Shown in pieces: positions 9,236 to 17,720 of a stretch of 64,000 nt of DNA. Numbering within the stretch: the stretch's first letter is position 1; every line of letters starts with the position of its first letter. Under the pieces are notes generated by a model. The model had not been told where the DNA came from. It ran no database searches and was given only the letters and a program-made list of their open reading frames with translations. This DNA is from Terriglobales bacterium (lineage in GTDB: Bacteria > Acidobacteriota > Terriglobia > Terriglobales > Acidobacteriaceae). A program made the translations under genes and the position numbers. The stretch is from assembly GCA_035567895.1 (NCBI GenBank), contig DATMPC010000059.1, positions 44,784 through 108,783 of the forward strand. The letters run 5' to 3'.

Positions 9236-9334
9236 ATAGAAAATTGATTCGCAAATCGACGGAGTCCACGAATTGAGTTCCTCGATTCCTTACACTGATC
9301 CGTCAACAGGGCTGAGATACAGTAATGGCACCGC

Positions 9335-10522
9335 ATGACCGAATTCACGAGAATCAGCCGGCTCCCGCCCTACGTCTTTAACGTAATCGGCGAGCTGAAG
9401 GCGGCCGCGCGCAAGCATGGCGAAGATGTGATCGACTTCAGCATGGGTAATCCCGATGGCCCCACGCCGCCGCACATCGTCGCCAAGCTGGTGGAGGCGG
9501 CGAAACGTCCAGGCACGCAACGCTATTCGGTTTCAAAGGGAATTCCACGCCTGCGGCGCGCGATCTGCGAGTGGTATCGCCGGCGCTATCAAGTAGAACT
9601 CGATCCCGAAACCGAAGCGATCGTCACCATCGGTTCCAAAGAGGGAATCGCGCATCTGTGCCTCGCCGTGCTCGACCGCGGTGATGCTGTGCTGGTGCCG
9701 AATCCCAGCTATCCGATTCATATCTATGGACCGGTTATTGCCGGAGCCGGCATTCGATCCATCCCAATGCGGACCGGCGTGGACTTCATTGCCGAACTTG
9801 AGCAGGCCATACGGCTGATGTCTCCGCGCCCCAAGCTCCTGATCCTGAACTTTCCTTCCAATCCCACAACCCATTGCGTCGATTTGGCGTTTTTCGAGCG
9901 CATCGTCGCGCTCTGTAAAGAGTACGGCGTCTTCGTGGTCCACGACCTCGCCTACGCCGATATCGTCTTCGACGGTTACTGCGCGCCGTCGATTCTGCAA
10001 GTGCCCGGCGCCCGCGAAATCGCCGTGGAATTCTTTACTCTGTCCAAGAGCTACAACATGCCCGGCTGGCGCGTGGGATTCATGGTCGGCAATGCAAAGC
10101 TCGTCGCAGCACTCGCCCGCCTGAAAAGCTACTTCGACTACGGGACGTTTACGCCGATTCAGGTCGCGGCCATCGCCGCACTCGATGGTCCACAGGAGTG
10201 CGTGAAGGATATCTGCGAGACCTATCTCAAGCGACGCGACTGTCTCGTCGATGGCCTGGCGAAGTTGAAATGGCAGGTTGAGCGACCGAAAGCCACAATG
10301 TTTGTGTGGGCTCCAATTCCTGAAAGCTATCGCAAGTTAGGATCGATCGAGTTCTCAAAAAAACTGCTGACCGAAGCGCAGATAGCAGTGAGTCCAGGCA
10401 TCGGCTTCGGCGAATTGGGTGACGACTCGGTGCGTTTTGCTCTCATCGAGAACGAAGAACGGACGCGCCAGGCGCTGCGTGGGGTGAAGAAGATGTTCAA
10501 GAAGGGTGGGGTCGGTGGTTGA
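9335..10522 (+). CDS. alaC: PLP-dependent aminotransferase, AlaC-like
   Basis: Fold-type I class I/II aminotransferase of 395 residues, probably making alanine from pyruvate and glutamate. The active-site lysine lies in [15 protein letters not shown], which closely resembles the AlaC (YfdZ) signature. Other landmarks: [16 protein letters not shown] at the N-terminus, [38 protein letters not shown] (PLP-phosphate and substrate contacts) and [15 protein letters not shown] with the Asp-Tyr pair that binds the pyridine ring. LL-diaminopimelate aminotransferase and methionine aminotransferase are related alternatives; the overall pattern favours AlaC. It stands alone between a repeat and a toxin-antitoxin pair. 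Confidence 0.85.
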   Translation: MTEFTRISRLPPYVFNVIGELKAAARKHGEDVIDFSMGNPDGPTPPHIVAKLVEAAKRPGTQRYSVSKGIPRLRRAICEWYRRRYQVELDPETEAIVTIGSKEGIAHLCLAVLDRGDAVLVPNPSYPIHIYGPVIAGAGIRSIPMRTGVDFIAELEQAIRLMSPRPKLLILNFPSNPTTHCVDLAFFERIVALCKEYGVFVVHDLAYADIVFDGYCAPSILQVPGAREIAVEFFTLSKSYNMPGWRVGFMVGNAKLVAALARLKSYFDYGTFTPIQVAAIAALDGPQECVKDICETYLKRRDCLVDGLAKLKWQVERPKATMFVWAPIPESYRKLGSIEFSKKLLTEAQIAVSPGIGFGELGDDSVRFALIENEERTRQALRGVKKMFKKGGVGG

Positions 10523-10572
10523 ACCCGACGTGTTTGCGATGACCAGATTGCATTTCAGTCGCGTCGTTTCCA

Positions 10573-10601
10573 TTGACGGAATATTCCATAGATGATATAT
10601 T
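10573..10601 (+). promoter_or_regulatory. Sigma-70-like promoter with palindromic operator for higBA
   Basis: TTGACG (10573-10578) and TATATT (10596-10601) are separated by exactly 17 bases, a near-consensus pair. The perfect palindrome GGAATATTCC (10578-10587) overlaps the -35 edge and spacer, and an ATATTCC direct repeat overlaps the -10, which fits autorepression by the XRE antitoxin. Expected transcription start is near 10608, the first base of the toxin ATG, implying a leaderless message. Confidence 0.65.
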
Positions 10602-10607
10602 CCCTCT

Positions 10608-10994
10608 ATGGCATGGGAGGTGGAATTCACCAATGCATTCGAGCTTTGGTGGGGCAGCCTCAGTGAAGATCAGCAGGAGGAAATCAACGCCAAAGTCTTA
10701 CTCTTGGAAGAGCGGGGTCCGATTCTTCCACGCCCGCATTCGGACCTAATCAGCACTTCCAGACACTCGAACATGAAGGAACTTCGCGGGAGCGTGAATG
10801 AAGCTCAGCTTCGAGTCCTGTACGCCTTCGATCCGCGTAGAACCGCAATTTTGCTTATTGGAGGCGACAAGACGGGAAACCCAAACTGGTATGAACAATT
10901 TGTTCCCATTGCCGACGATCTATTCGATCGGCATTTGAGGCAAATAGAGAAAGAAAGACAAACCAAGAGGATTCGTCGTGGCAAAAAAGTTTAG
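10608..10994 (+). CDS. higB: HigB/RelE-type toxin (phage Gp49-like)
   Basis: A 128-residue toxin of the RelE/ParE superfamily, Gp49/HigB branch; members are usually mRNA interferases acting at the ribosome. Visible family features are the opening EVEFTNAFELWW, the GPILPRPHSDLI segment, MKELRGSVNEAQLRVLYAFDP and the basic C-terminal tail. The order toxin-before-antitoxin is the hallmark of HigBA systems. There is no Shine-Dalgarno site in front of the ATG; with the promoter at 10573-10601 the transcript should begin at or next to the start codon. The stop overlaps the antitoxin start by 17 bases. Confidence 0.87.
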   Translation: MAWEVEFTNAFELWWGSLSEDQQEEINAKVLLLEERGPILPRPHSDLISTSRHSNMKELRGSVNEAQLRVLYAFDPRRTAILLIGGDKTGNPNWYEQFVPIADDLFDRHLRQIEKERQTKRIRRGKKV

Positions 10995-11322
10995 TACGTT
11001 ACGATTCAAGATGTCTCCGGCGTCGCGGGCTCGGTCGGAGCAGCGAGCCGATCGGTATCGTGCTGAGATGGCTCTGGACGAGTTGAGGGAAGCTCGCCAG
11101 TTGACACAGAACGCCCTGGCCGAGATTCTCAACGTGAATCAGTCAGCCATATCGAAGCTTGAACGCCGGACTGACATGTACGTCAGCACTCTGCGACACA
11201 TTGTGAAGGGCATGGGTGGCGAGCTGAAGATAGAGGCCGTTTTCCCCGATGGCAGAGTCGTCATCAAGAAGTTTCGAAGTGTCAGCAAACCAGCGCGACG
11301 CGTGCGCAGGGCGGCTGGTTAA
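10978..11322 (+). CDS. higA: XRE-family HigA antitoxin
   Basis: A 114-residue DNA-binding antitoxin. The helix-turn-helix spans about residues 38-75 (LREARQLTQNALAEILNVNQ, then SAISKLERRTDMYVSTLRHI), typical of XRE regulators paired with HigB. It starts at GTG 10978, with AGAGG eight bases upstream, inside the toxin gene, so the two are translationally coupled. The C-terminal part (GGELKIEAVFPDGRVVIKKF) is the usual extension of this antitoxin group. It should neutralise the toxin and repress the upstream promoter. The basic tail (KPARRVRRAAG) is unusual but short. Confidence 0.87.
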   Translation: MAKKFSTLRFKMSPASRARSEQRADRYRAEMALDELREARQLTQNALAEILNVNQSAISKLERRTDMYVSTLRHIVKGMGGELKIEAVFPDGRVVIKKFRSVSKPARRVRRAAG

Positions 11323-11510
11323 GGCCTGCATACGCGGATCAATCCGGCACGCGATTGACAATTTACCCCCCACCCGCGAGAATGTGAACTCAGTGAAGCT
11401 GCATACGCTCATCCCGGCCCCGCTCCCGTGCACCCCGCCGGTGTACCTGCGTCCGCGGGATTGGAGTGAGCGCTTTCACGAATAGTTAATTAAACGCACT
11501 TATCTCCAAG

Positions 11511-11545
11511 GCCCACGGTCGCAAGACCGTGGGCTTTTTGCTTTT
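11511..11545 (+). terminator. Rho-independent terminator after higBA
   Basis: A perfect 10-bp stem GCCCACGGTC / GACCGTGGGC (11511-11520 and 11525-11534) with a GCAA tetraloop is followed by TTTTTGCTTTT. It lies 190 bases downstream of higA and before a family A repeat. I see nothing coding between 11323 and 11510. Confidence 0.85.
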
Positions 11546-11588
11546 GGTTGCAACACATCGATGTCCGAGAAAACCAAACCTTCCAAAA

Positions 11589-11760
11589 CTGTCATCCTGA
11601 GTCCGCCGCGGCGGACGAAGGACCTCCCGCGATGTGTCGAACTTAGTCGCCGCCGATCGGCTTTTTGGCAAGGGTGCTCGTGTAAAAGCCACGACACAGC
11701 AATTGAGTCCGACATATTCCAGGAGGTCCTTCGGGCCAACATCGGGCCTCAGGATGACAG
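11589..11760. repeat. Palindromic intergenic repeat, family A, copy 2
   Basis: Begins CTGTCATCCTGAGTCCG, ends GGGCCTCAGGATGACAG at 11760. Internal GACCTCCCGCGATGTGTCG pairs with the AGGAGGTCCTTCGGGCC side and a GGCTTTTTGGCA...AAAAGCCACGA inner arm. It ends 33 bases before the proB start, so the repeat may lie in the proBA leader. Confidence 0.8.
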
Positions 11761-11793
11761 CGTCAGAGTAGGCCACTTATAGGCAGAAGAATC

Positions 11794-12615
11794 ATGAATA
11801 CCAAAACAGAACTAAACAACCTCCGTCACCAACTACGCCGCGCCAGAACCATCGTGGTCAAAGTCGGAACCAAAGTCCTGGTGCAGTCCGATGGCAGTGT
11901 CGCTAAAGACGTGCTGAAGGAGCTAGTGAAATCCGTCAGCACGCTGCGAATGAGTGGACGTCGTGTTCTCCTCGTCACATCTGGCGCAATTGGAATTGGC
12001 TCCAGGCGGCTCAGCGTCTCTTCCGAGATGGTGCCGGTATGCGCCGCCGCCGGCCAGAGCGCGCTTACCGCGCTCTATCACGTTGAGTTTGGGAATCTGG
12101 GAATCGCCGCTGCGCAGGTGCTGGTGACCGATCAGGACTTCACAGAACCCGAACGCCACCGGCGACTCTGCGACACGCTGAACTACCTCACGCGGTTAGA
12201 AGTCGTTCCCATCATCAACGAGAACCATTTCGCGACGCACACGCCGAACGCGAAGATCGGGGACCGGGTGTTCTCCGAGAATGACATGCTTGCCTCGCTG
12301 ATTGCCTCGGCGACCCGCGCCGACTTGCTTGTGCTTTTGACCGACGTTGATGGCGTTTACACAGAACATCCAGCCGGAGCGCGCGCCGCAATCATTCCCG
12401 AGATCAAGGGAAGCGCGCGGGAAATTGGACTGAATGAGCAAGTGGGCGAGCTTGGCCGCGGAGGCATACGCGCGAAGCTTCACGCCGTCGCGCACGCCAT
12501 CGAAAGCACGCGGCTGTTCGCAGTGATTGCCAACGGGCGCACTCCCGAAGTTCTGGAGCAGATCGTCAGAGGACACCAAATTGGGACTCTGATCGCTCCC
12601 GCGGAGGCCCAGTGA
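11794..12615 (+). CDS. proB: Glutamate 5-kinase
   Basis: First step of proline synthesis: ATP-dependent phosphorylation of glutamate to gamma-glutamyl phosphate, cytoplasmic. The 273-residue product is an amino-acid-kinase fold protein with VVKVGTKVLV (phosphate binding), LLVTSGAIGIGSRRL, PIINENHFAT and LLVLLTDVDGVYT; GRGGIRAK replaces the more common GRGGMxTK substrate loop. It lacks the C-terminal PUA domain found in E. coli ProB, as in many shorter orthologues. Its TGA overlaps the proA ATG by one base, so the two are translationally coupled and the kinase product can be handed straight to ProA. Confidence 0.93.
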   Translation: MNTKTELNNLRHQLRRARTIVVKVGTKVLVQSDGSVAKDVLKELVKSVSTLRMSGRRVLLVTSGAIGIGSRRLSVSSEMVPVCAAAGQSALTALYHVEFGNLGIAAAQVLVTDQDFTEPERHRRLCDTLNYLTRLEVVPIINENHFATHTPNAKIGDRVFSENDMLASLIASATRADLLVLLTDVDGVYTEHPAGARAAIIPEIKGSAREIGLNEQVGELGRGGIRAKLHAVAHAIESTRLFAVIANGRTPEVLEQIVRGHQIGTLIAPAEAQ

Positions 12616-13919
12616 TGTCTGCCATCGTGCAAGATGCAATCGCAGCGAAAGCAGCTTCCCGGCTGCTGGCGGTGCTTGATTCAGCCACCAGGAACGACGC
12701 TCTGTACCGGATGGCTAGCTCGCTTGAGCAATCTTCCGACGCGCTCCTCACGGTGAACCGCGAAGACGTGGAAGAAGCTCGAGCGCAGTCTCTGTCCTCT
12801 TCCTCCTTAACTCGCATGACTTTAACCACCGAAAAGGTGCAACAAATGGCGGTTGGCCTCAGAGCAGTCGCCGCGCTGGAAGATCCGGTCGGAAAGGTTC
12901 TGCTTCGCTCTGAGCTAGACGAAGGCCTCGAACTCGAAAAGATCACGACTCCCTTCGGAGTGATCGCAGCTATTGTCGAGGCTCGGCCCGATGCCGTTAC
13001 ACAGCTCTGCGCGCTGGCTTTGAAGTCAGGCAACGCGCTCATGATCAAGGCCGGCACCGAGATCAGCCGCACAACGCGCGCAATTCTCGCTGCATTCGCG
13101 AAGGCACTCGAGTCAACACGCATTCCGCCGCACGCATTCACGAATGTCGAAGGACGAGAGGCAACCCATGAACTTCTCGCTCTGCAGGATTACGTGGACC
13201 TGGTTGTGCCTCGCGGCAGTTCCGATCTGGTTCGATTTGTCGCCGCCAACACCCGGATTCCAGTGATTGGCCATGCGGACGGTGTCTGCCACATCTACGT
13301 AGAGACCTCCGCGAGTCGGGAGATGGCGATTTCCCTGATTCTCGACGCCAAGACTCAGGCTCCAGCCACCTGTAACGCAGTGGAAACAGTTCTCGTGGAC
13401 CGGGTGATCGCAAGTGAATTCCTGCCGGTGTTGTTCGAAAAGCTGCGAACGGCTGGAGTGAAAGTGCGGGGTTGCGCGGTCACACGCGCGGTGTGCGGGC
13501 AAGCAGTCGAATTAGTTGAGGAAACCGAATGGCACACGGAATACGCAGATCTGACGCTCGCGATTCGCGTTGTGCCCGGCATGGAGGCAGCGATCGGACA
13601 TATAGAAACCTTTGGCTCACACCACACCGACTGCATTGTGACCGAAGACGACAGACTCGCAAGCCGATTTCTGCGCAGTGTAGATTCAGCGGGAGTGTTT
13701 CACAACGTTTCCACCAGATTTGCAGATGGATATCGCTATGGTTTCGGCGCCGAAGTGGGAATCGCGACCGGGAAGCTACACGCGCGTGGACCCGTGGGAC
13801 TGGAGGGACTGGTGACGTACAAGTACGTGTTGGCGGGGAATGGCCAGTGTGTTGGTCAGTACGTTGGTGCCAATGCGCGTCGGTTCAAGCATTCAGATGG
13901 AAGAAGTGAGATGGCGTAG
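12615..13919 (+). CDS. proA: Glutamate-5-semialdehyde dehydrogenase
   Basis: Second step of proline synthesis: NADPH-dependent reduction of gamma-glutamyl phosphate to glutamate semialdehyde. The product has the aldehyde-dehydrogenase fold; the catalytic cysteine is in the APATCNAVETVLVD motif, and the family signature VPRGSSDLVRFV and IPVIGHADGVCHIYV are intact, as is the C-terminal GPVGLEGLVTYKYVLAGNGQ. The ATG at 12615 overlaps the proB stop (TGATG); a GTG one codon earlier is also possible. Length is about 434 residues, normal for ProA. Confidence 0.94.
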   Translation: MSAIVQDAIAAKAASRLLAVLDSATRNDALYRMASSLEQSSDALLTVNREDVEEARAQSLSSSSLTRMTLTTEKVQQMAVGLRAVAALEDPVGKVLLRSELDEGLELEKITTPFGVIAAIVEARPDAVTQLCALALKSGNALMIKAGTEISRTTRAILAAFAKALESTRIPPHAFTNVEGREATHELLALQDYVDLVVPRGSSDLVRFVAANTRIPVIGHADGVCHIYVETSASREMAISLILDAKTQAPATCNAVETVLVDRVIASEFLPVLFEKLRTAGVKVRGCAVTRAVCGQAVELVEETEWHTEYADLTLAIRVVPGMEAAIGHIETFGSHHTDCIVTEDDRLASRFLRSVDSAGVFHNVSTRFADGYRYGFGAEVGIATGKLHARGPVGLEGLVTYKYVLAGNGQCVGQYVGANARRFKHSDGRSEMA

Positions 13920-13935
13920 CGAAGAATTCAAAGCA

Positions 13936-14117
13936 CTGTCATCCTGAGGCCCGGTCTTGGCCGAAGGATCTCCCGGAATATGTTGGACTTAATTGCTGCA
14001 TCGCGGCTCTTACACGAGGATTTCGCCAAAGAGCCGCAACAGTGCGACGAAATGCGAAGCATTGCCGGGAGATTCCTTCGACAAGCTCAGGACCAAAACC
14101 AGGCCTCAGGATGACAG
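13936..14117. repeat. Palindromic intergenic repeat, family A, copy 3
   Basis: CTGTCATCCTGAGGCCCG at the left and CCTCAGGATGACAG at the right bound a long-arm palindrome with CGAAGGATCTCCCGG / CCGGGAGATTCCTTCG inside. The right arm has a short insertion (CAAGCTCAGGACCAAAACC) compared with copy 4. It lies between the convergent proA and luxR-type genes. Confidence 0.8.
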
Positions 14118-14137
14118 ACTCTCAATACACCTTGGGC

Positions 14138-14791
14138 CTAAATCGTCACCCGCCCACTACGAATCCCAATACTCACCGCCTCGGTACGCGACGAGGCTCC
14201 GAGCTTTCCCAGAATAGAGCTAATGTGAAACTTCACCGTGTGCGTTGAAATGTGCAGCCGCGATGAGATCTCCTTATTCGACAGTCCTTCGGCCAGCATT
14301 GTCAGCACTTCCTGCTCGCGTTCTGTGAGTTCTTCGGGAGAGGACGTTCCGACAAACGACGATCCAGATTCCTCGCGTGTAAAGGCCGGGTCGATCACCT
14401 GCAACCCAGCACGAACAGCTCGCAAGGCAGATTGAAGACGAGCGGGGGCTATGTCAAGCGATACCACTCCCGCCACCCCGGAGCGCAACAAGTGAGAGAC
14501 GGTGCCGCGTGGGGGAGCCTTGCCGATCCAGATCACGCACACGTTCCCCGCGGCTGGGGTCAGCAAGCTTGGCGCTGGCGATGACGGCAGCGGAGTTGAA
14601 GGGTCTAGCGTGATCAGGAGGACATCGTAGGACTCTCTCTCGGCGCTTACCCGTGCTCCAGCGCGACGCGCAAGCGCCTCAATTCGTGCACGCAGTGACG
14701 CAGAACTGGCGCTAATCGCCACCATGAGTGGCGCATCCTCCTCCGCCAACGCTGCTTTGCGCGGCACATCTGCTACAAAAGCCGTCCGCAT
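14138..14791 (-). CDS. LuxR-family regulator with degenerate receiver
   Basis: A 217-residue transcription factor. The C-terminal GerE/LuxR helix-turn-helix (about 150-212) is complete: LTEREQEVLTMLAEGLSNKE, then ISSRLHISTHTVKFHISSIL. The N-terminal half has the alternating hydrophobic pattern of a CheY-like receiver, but at the usual phospho-acceptor position (strand SYDVLLITLDP) the Asp appears replaced by Thr, and no paired kinase is next to it. It is therefore likely phosphorylation-independent. It lies 19 bases downstream of the HtrA-like protease gene on the same strand, so they are probably one transcript. Confidence 0.82.
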   Translation of the reverse strand: MRTAFVADVPRKAALAEEDAPLMVAISASSASLRARIEALARRAGARVSAERESYDVLLITLDPSTPLPSSPAPSLLTPAAGNVCVIWIGKAPPRGTVSHLLRSGVAGVVSLDIAPARLQSALRAVRAGLQVIDPAFTREESGSSFVGTSSPEELTEREQEVLTMLAEGLSNKEISSRLHISTHTVKFHISSILGKLGASSRTEAVSIGIRSGRVTI

Positions 14792-14810
14792 AGGTTTCTT
14801 TATTGATGCT

Positions 14811-15734
14811 TTAACGCCGCGGCCGGTCCGCTAATTTCACTTTTAGCGATGCCAACTGGCCTCCACGCACGTATCCGAGATCGACAGAATCGCCGCGTTT
14901 GGCTTTGCCAAGCACGCGCTGAACGTCCTCAATCCCGCTCACTGATTGCGAATTAATGCTGACGATGAGGTCACCAAGCGTGATTCCTGCCTCCGAACTC
15001 GGACTTGCTGGCTCAACCTGCATGACCATCAACGCCGATTCCTGTTCCATCTTTAGCTTGCTCGAAAGATCGGAAGGCACGGCAACGGCTTGCATCGCTA
15101 GCCCAAGATACGGACGGAAGACGCCACCATGTTCCACAATCTCATTCACCACGCGCTCGACGGTCGCAGCAGGAACTGTAATCGTCGCCGCTCGCGCGAG
15201 CGCAGAAGTGTTCAGACCGAGCACACGGCCGCGAGAATCGACAAGCGCGCTGCCCGATTGTCCGGGATAGAGGGTCACATCGGGCCGCAACAGCGTGTCC
15301 ATCTTGCCGCCACGCCACGTCTGCCACGGCGCTCCAAGGCGCGCAATGATGCCCGCAGCGGCAGCTAAGTCGCCCAAAGTCGAGCGTCCAACAGCTAAAA
15401 CAAGCTGCCCCACACGTAGTTTGCTGGCCTCGGAAAGCAGCTCAGGAGCCCCAGAATCGGCTTTTTCAAGCCTCAAAACTGCAACGTCAGTGCCCGGATC
15501 GCGCCCCAAAAACGTCGCCTTGTGTCGCGATTGACCGCCAAAAGTGACCTCAACGTCGTCAGTACGGCGCAACATGTGGCTCGCAGTGACGACAATTCCC
15601 GGCCGCCAAACGATCCCGCTGCCCGCAACCCGACGTCCGCCGTGTACCGCGACTATGAACTTACCGGTCTGTTCTGCTACCTCCGCGAACTGATTCGAGA
15701 GCGTGTCCCATTCGTTATGAATTGCAGATGCCAT
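14811..15734 (-). CDS. HtrA/Deg-type serine protease with PDZ domain
   Basis: A 307-residue trypsin-fold protease with catalytic triad His in VTASHMLRR, Asp in DPGTDVAVLRL and Ser in YPGQSGSALVD (GQSGSA instead of the more common GNSGGP). A PDZ domain follows (about 215-300: SSEAGITLGDLIVSINSQSV). The frame extends upstream to 16235, but that part is translated repeat sequence; the ATG at 15734 has GAGGA five bases upstream and is chosen. With this start there is no signal peptide or membrane helix, so the enzyme would be cytoplasmic unless exported otherwise, which is unusual for HtrA. Co-transcribed with the LuxR-type regulator. Confidence 0.88.
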   Translation of the reverse strand: MASAIHNEWDTLSNQFAEVAEQTGKFIVAVHGGRRVAGSGIVWRPGIVVTASHMLRRTDDVEVTFGGQSRHKATFLGRDPGTDVAVLRLEKADSGAPELLSEASKLRVGQLVLAVGRSTLGDLAAAAGIIARLGAPWQTWRGGKMDTLLRPDVTLYPGQSGSALVDSRGRVLGLNTSALARAATITVPAATVERVVNEIVEHGGVFRPYLGLAMQAVAVPSDLSSKLKMEQESALMVMQVEPASPSSEAGITLGDLIVSINSQSVSGIEDVQRVLGKAKRGDSVDLGYVRGGQLASLKVKLADRPRR

Positions 15735-16281
15735 GTGATCCTCGACTACTTCCAGCACCAATATCGCGCGGATGCGAGGAGCACACATCGCCCAAATGGG
15801 CAGGTTTGGGATGGAACACCTTGCGAACAACAACCCTGTCATCCTGAGGCCCGATGTTGGCCGAAGGATCTCCCGCGATGCTTCGTGTGTCGTCGCACTG
15901 TCGCGGCACTTCGGCGAGAATCCTCGTGTAAGAGCCACGACGCAGCAATCAAGTTCGACACATCGCGGGAGATCCTTCGGCCAACATCGGGCCTCAGGAT
16001 GACAGGCCAAGGAGTGGTCGACAGTCAAAGAACAGTTTCTAGAGCAACGGATGAAAATCCGTCGTTCGCAGTGGAAAACTCGAAATCTCTCTTGTCCCAA
16101 ATCGACTTTTGCGGTTACATAGAAGCGACGATTTCTCCACTTAGAAATCGTTTCCAGCGCCCGGACAGGGCTGCACCTCTCGTTCGCTTTACGTGTGTCA
16201 CCGCTCGGTGACGCTCGCGTTACCTCAAAACCCATCGACCTGCAGCAAATCCAAAAAATCCAACTCCACTGGAGACAATCT
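15735..16281. other. Divergent intergenic region with a repeat
   Basis: Lies between the protease gene (minus) and the AAA ATPase gene (plus). It contains the family A repeat at 15836-16005. Open frames that cross the repeat on both strands read the repeat itself and are not credited. No RNA gene seen. Confidence 0.5.
15836..16005. repeat. Palindromic intergenic repeat, family A, copy 4
   Basis: The cleanest copy: CTGTCATCCTGAGGCCCG-ATGTTGGCCGAAGGATCTCCCGCGATG on the left is matched base for base by its reverse complement on the right (ATCGCGGGAGATCCTTCGGCC, ...GGCCTCAGGATGACAG). Inner arms carry GGCACTTCGGCGAGAAT and a TAAGAGCCACGA segment. Confidence 0.85.
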
Positions 16282-17412
16282 ATGTCCGCGTTTATCGCCG
16301 GATACGGCGTACTGCCAAATCCACAGCCTCAACCTCAACCTATTTTCCATCCCGAACCCATAGCTGTTCCCGCCGCCGCAGAGCCTCCAAGTCCCAAAAC
16401 GGAATGTGCCTCCTCGATACAGCCGACCGTCGCAGCTTCGGAAGCCGCGACTCCTTTGGCGGTTGCAACCAGCGCTGTGCGCGACGACGAATCCCAGGCG
16501 CTTGCGGCGGCATCCGCCGACGAGTTCCTTAACACACAATTTCCTCCAAGGGAGATGGTGCTTGCGCCGATCCTGCCCTCGCAGGGACTGGCGATGGTTT
16601 ATTCGCGACGTGGCGTGGGCAAGACCTATCTCACGCTGGCAATCGCGCACGCCGTGGCCCGCGGCGGCAACTTCCTACGATGGTCGGCTCCACGGGCTCG
16701 CCGGGTTTTGTTTGTCGACGGAGAGCTACCCGCGCCGGTGTTGCAACAACGCCTGCGCACGATCGTCTCCGGTCTTCCCAAAACAGAACCCCACTTGCCT
16801 GATTCTGGATATCTCAGGATCATCACACCAGATCTGCAACGTGGGGCGATGCCCGACATTGCTACCGCACGGGGGCAGGCCATGATTGAATCGCGGCTCG
16901 AGGGCGGAGATCTTCTCGTGCTCGATAACCTGAGTTGCCTCGCGCGTTCAGGGAAGGAGAACGAAGGCGAGAGCTGGATTCCAGTGCAGGACTGGGCGTT
17001 GCGGCTTCGGCAGAAGGGGGTTTGCGTGCTCTTCCTGCATCACGCCGGCAAAGGCGGACAGCAGCGCGGAACGTCTCGTCGCGAGGATCTCCTGGATACA
17101 GTAATCGCCCTGCGCCAGCCGGATGATTACTGCGCGACCGAAGGGCTGCGCGCGCAGGTGCGCTTCGAGAAGGCTCGCGGATTTTTTGGTGAAGACGCTC
17201 GACCTTTCGAGGTTCGGATGGAAATTCGGGAGGGAGCTGCGGTGTGGGCCGTTAGCTTTGCGGAGCCGAAGCCGAAGCTGACGGATCCGTTGCTGGACAA
17301 CGCTTCAGAACTCTTTGCGCAGGGCTTCTCCGTCCGTGATGTGGCGGAGCGTTTAGGAGTCTCCAAGAGCCGCGTTGGGAGGCTTCGAGAGGCTTGGGAC
17401 AGCGAAGATTAG
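16282..17412 (+). CDS. RepA-like AAA ATPase with C-terminal helix-turn-helix
   Basis: A 376-residue RecA-fold ATPase of the RepA/KaiC-like AAA_25 type. Walker A is YSRRGVGKTYLTLAIA, Walker B is DLLVLDNLSCLARSG, and VLFLHHAGKGGQQRGTSRRE is the sensor-like segment typical of plasmid RepA helicases. The N-terminal ~90 residues are low-complexity, Pro/Ala/Ser-rich. The last ~50 residues form a small HTH (FSVRDVAERLGVSKSRVGRL). The frame starts at GTG 16195, but the ATG at 16282 has GGAGA six bases upstream. It is an orphan: no primase, integrase or transposase lies near. A relic of a mobile element or a host regulator are both possible. Confidence 0.75.
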   Translation: MSAFIAGYGVLPNPQPQPQPIFHPEPIAVPAAAEPPSPKTECASSIQPTVAASEAATPLAVATSAVRDDESQALAAASADEFLNTQFPPREMVLAPILPSQGLAMVYSRRGVGKTYLTLAIAHAVARGGNFLRWSAPRARRVLFVDGELPAPVLQQRLRTIVSGLPKTEPHLPDSGYLRIITPDLQRGAMPDIATARGQAMIESRLEGGDLLVLDNLSCLARSGKENEGESWIPVQDWALRLRQKGVCVLFLHHAGKGGQQRGTSRREDLLDTVIALRQPDDYCATEGLRAQVRFEKARGFFGEDARPFEVRMEIREGAAVWAVSFAEPKPKLTDPLLDNASELFAQGFSVRDVAERLGVSKSRVGRLREAWDSED

Positions 17413-17720
17413 GGTCTTGCCATCGAACCTTATTTGTCAGTCACTTACACTGTCCCACTGTCCCAAATCCCTAGGGGCGCTGGGACAGCGGGACAGCAAG
17501 AAACCATGTGGCACAGGTGCCCTCGCCTGTGTCGACTCTGGCCAGAGCCACAGCCGGGGCGGCTGTGCCACGGCTTGCCCATCGGGTTTCACTTCACCCG
17601 ATCACCCGATCACCGATGACCCGATCACCCGATTCCTCATTGTCTCTCTCAATTCCCACCTGTCTCCGCTCCGCGCATCCCGCGCATAATGCCTCCATGT
17701 CCCCCTCTCCTGCTCACCAG
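17413..17720. other. Gene-free stretch with short repeated words
   Basis: Contains paired GGGACAG / CTGTCCC words (about 17447-17495), a GTGGCACAG...CTGTGCCAC inverted pair (about 17509-17572), and a degenerate run of the ACCCGATC word at 17596-17634. These look like remnants of intergenic repeats; no gene or RNA recognised. Confidence 0.45.

Noticed and set aside
11249..11485. 78-codon frame overlapping the higA end
   Set aside because: Starts inside higA in another phase, no recognisable features, and the terminator at 11511 lies close behind.
15522..16211. 229-codon plus-strand frame across the family A repeat
   Set aside because: Overlaps the protease gene antisense and reads through the palindrome; no family resemblance or ribosome site.
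15735..16235. N-terminal extension of the HtrA-like protease frame
   Set aside because: The extra residues are translated repeat and leader sequence; a Shine-Dalgarno-supported ATG lies at 15734.
17596..17634. Short run of the ACCCGATC word as a CRISPR or iteron candidate
   Set aside because: Units are only about eight bases, irregular, and lack spacers; too few for an origin or CRISPR array.
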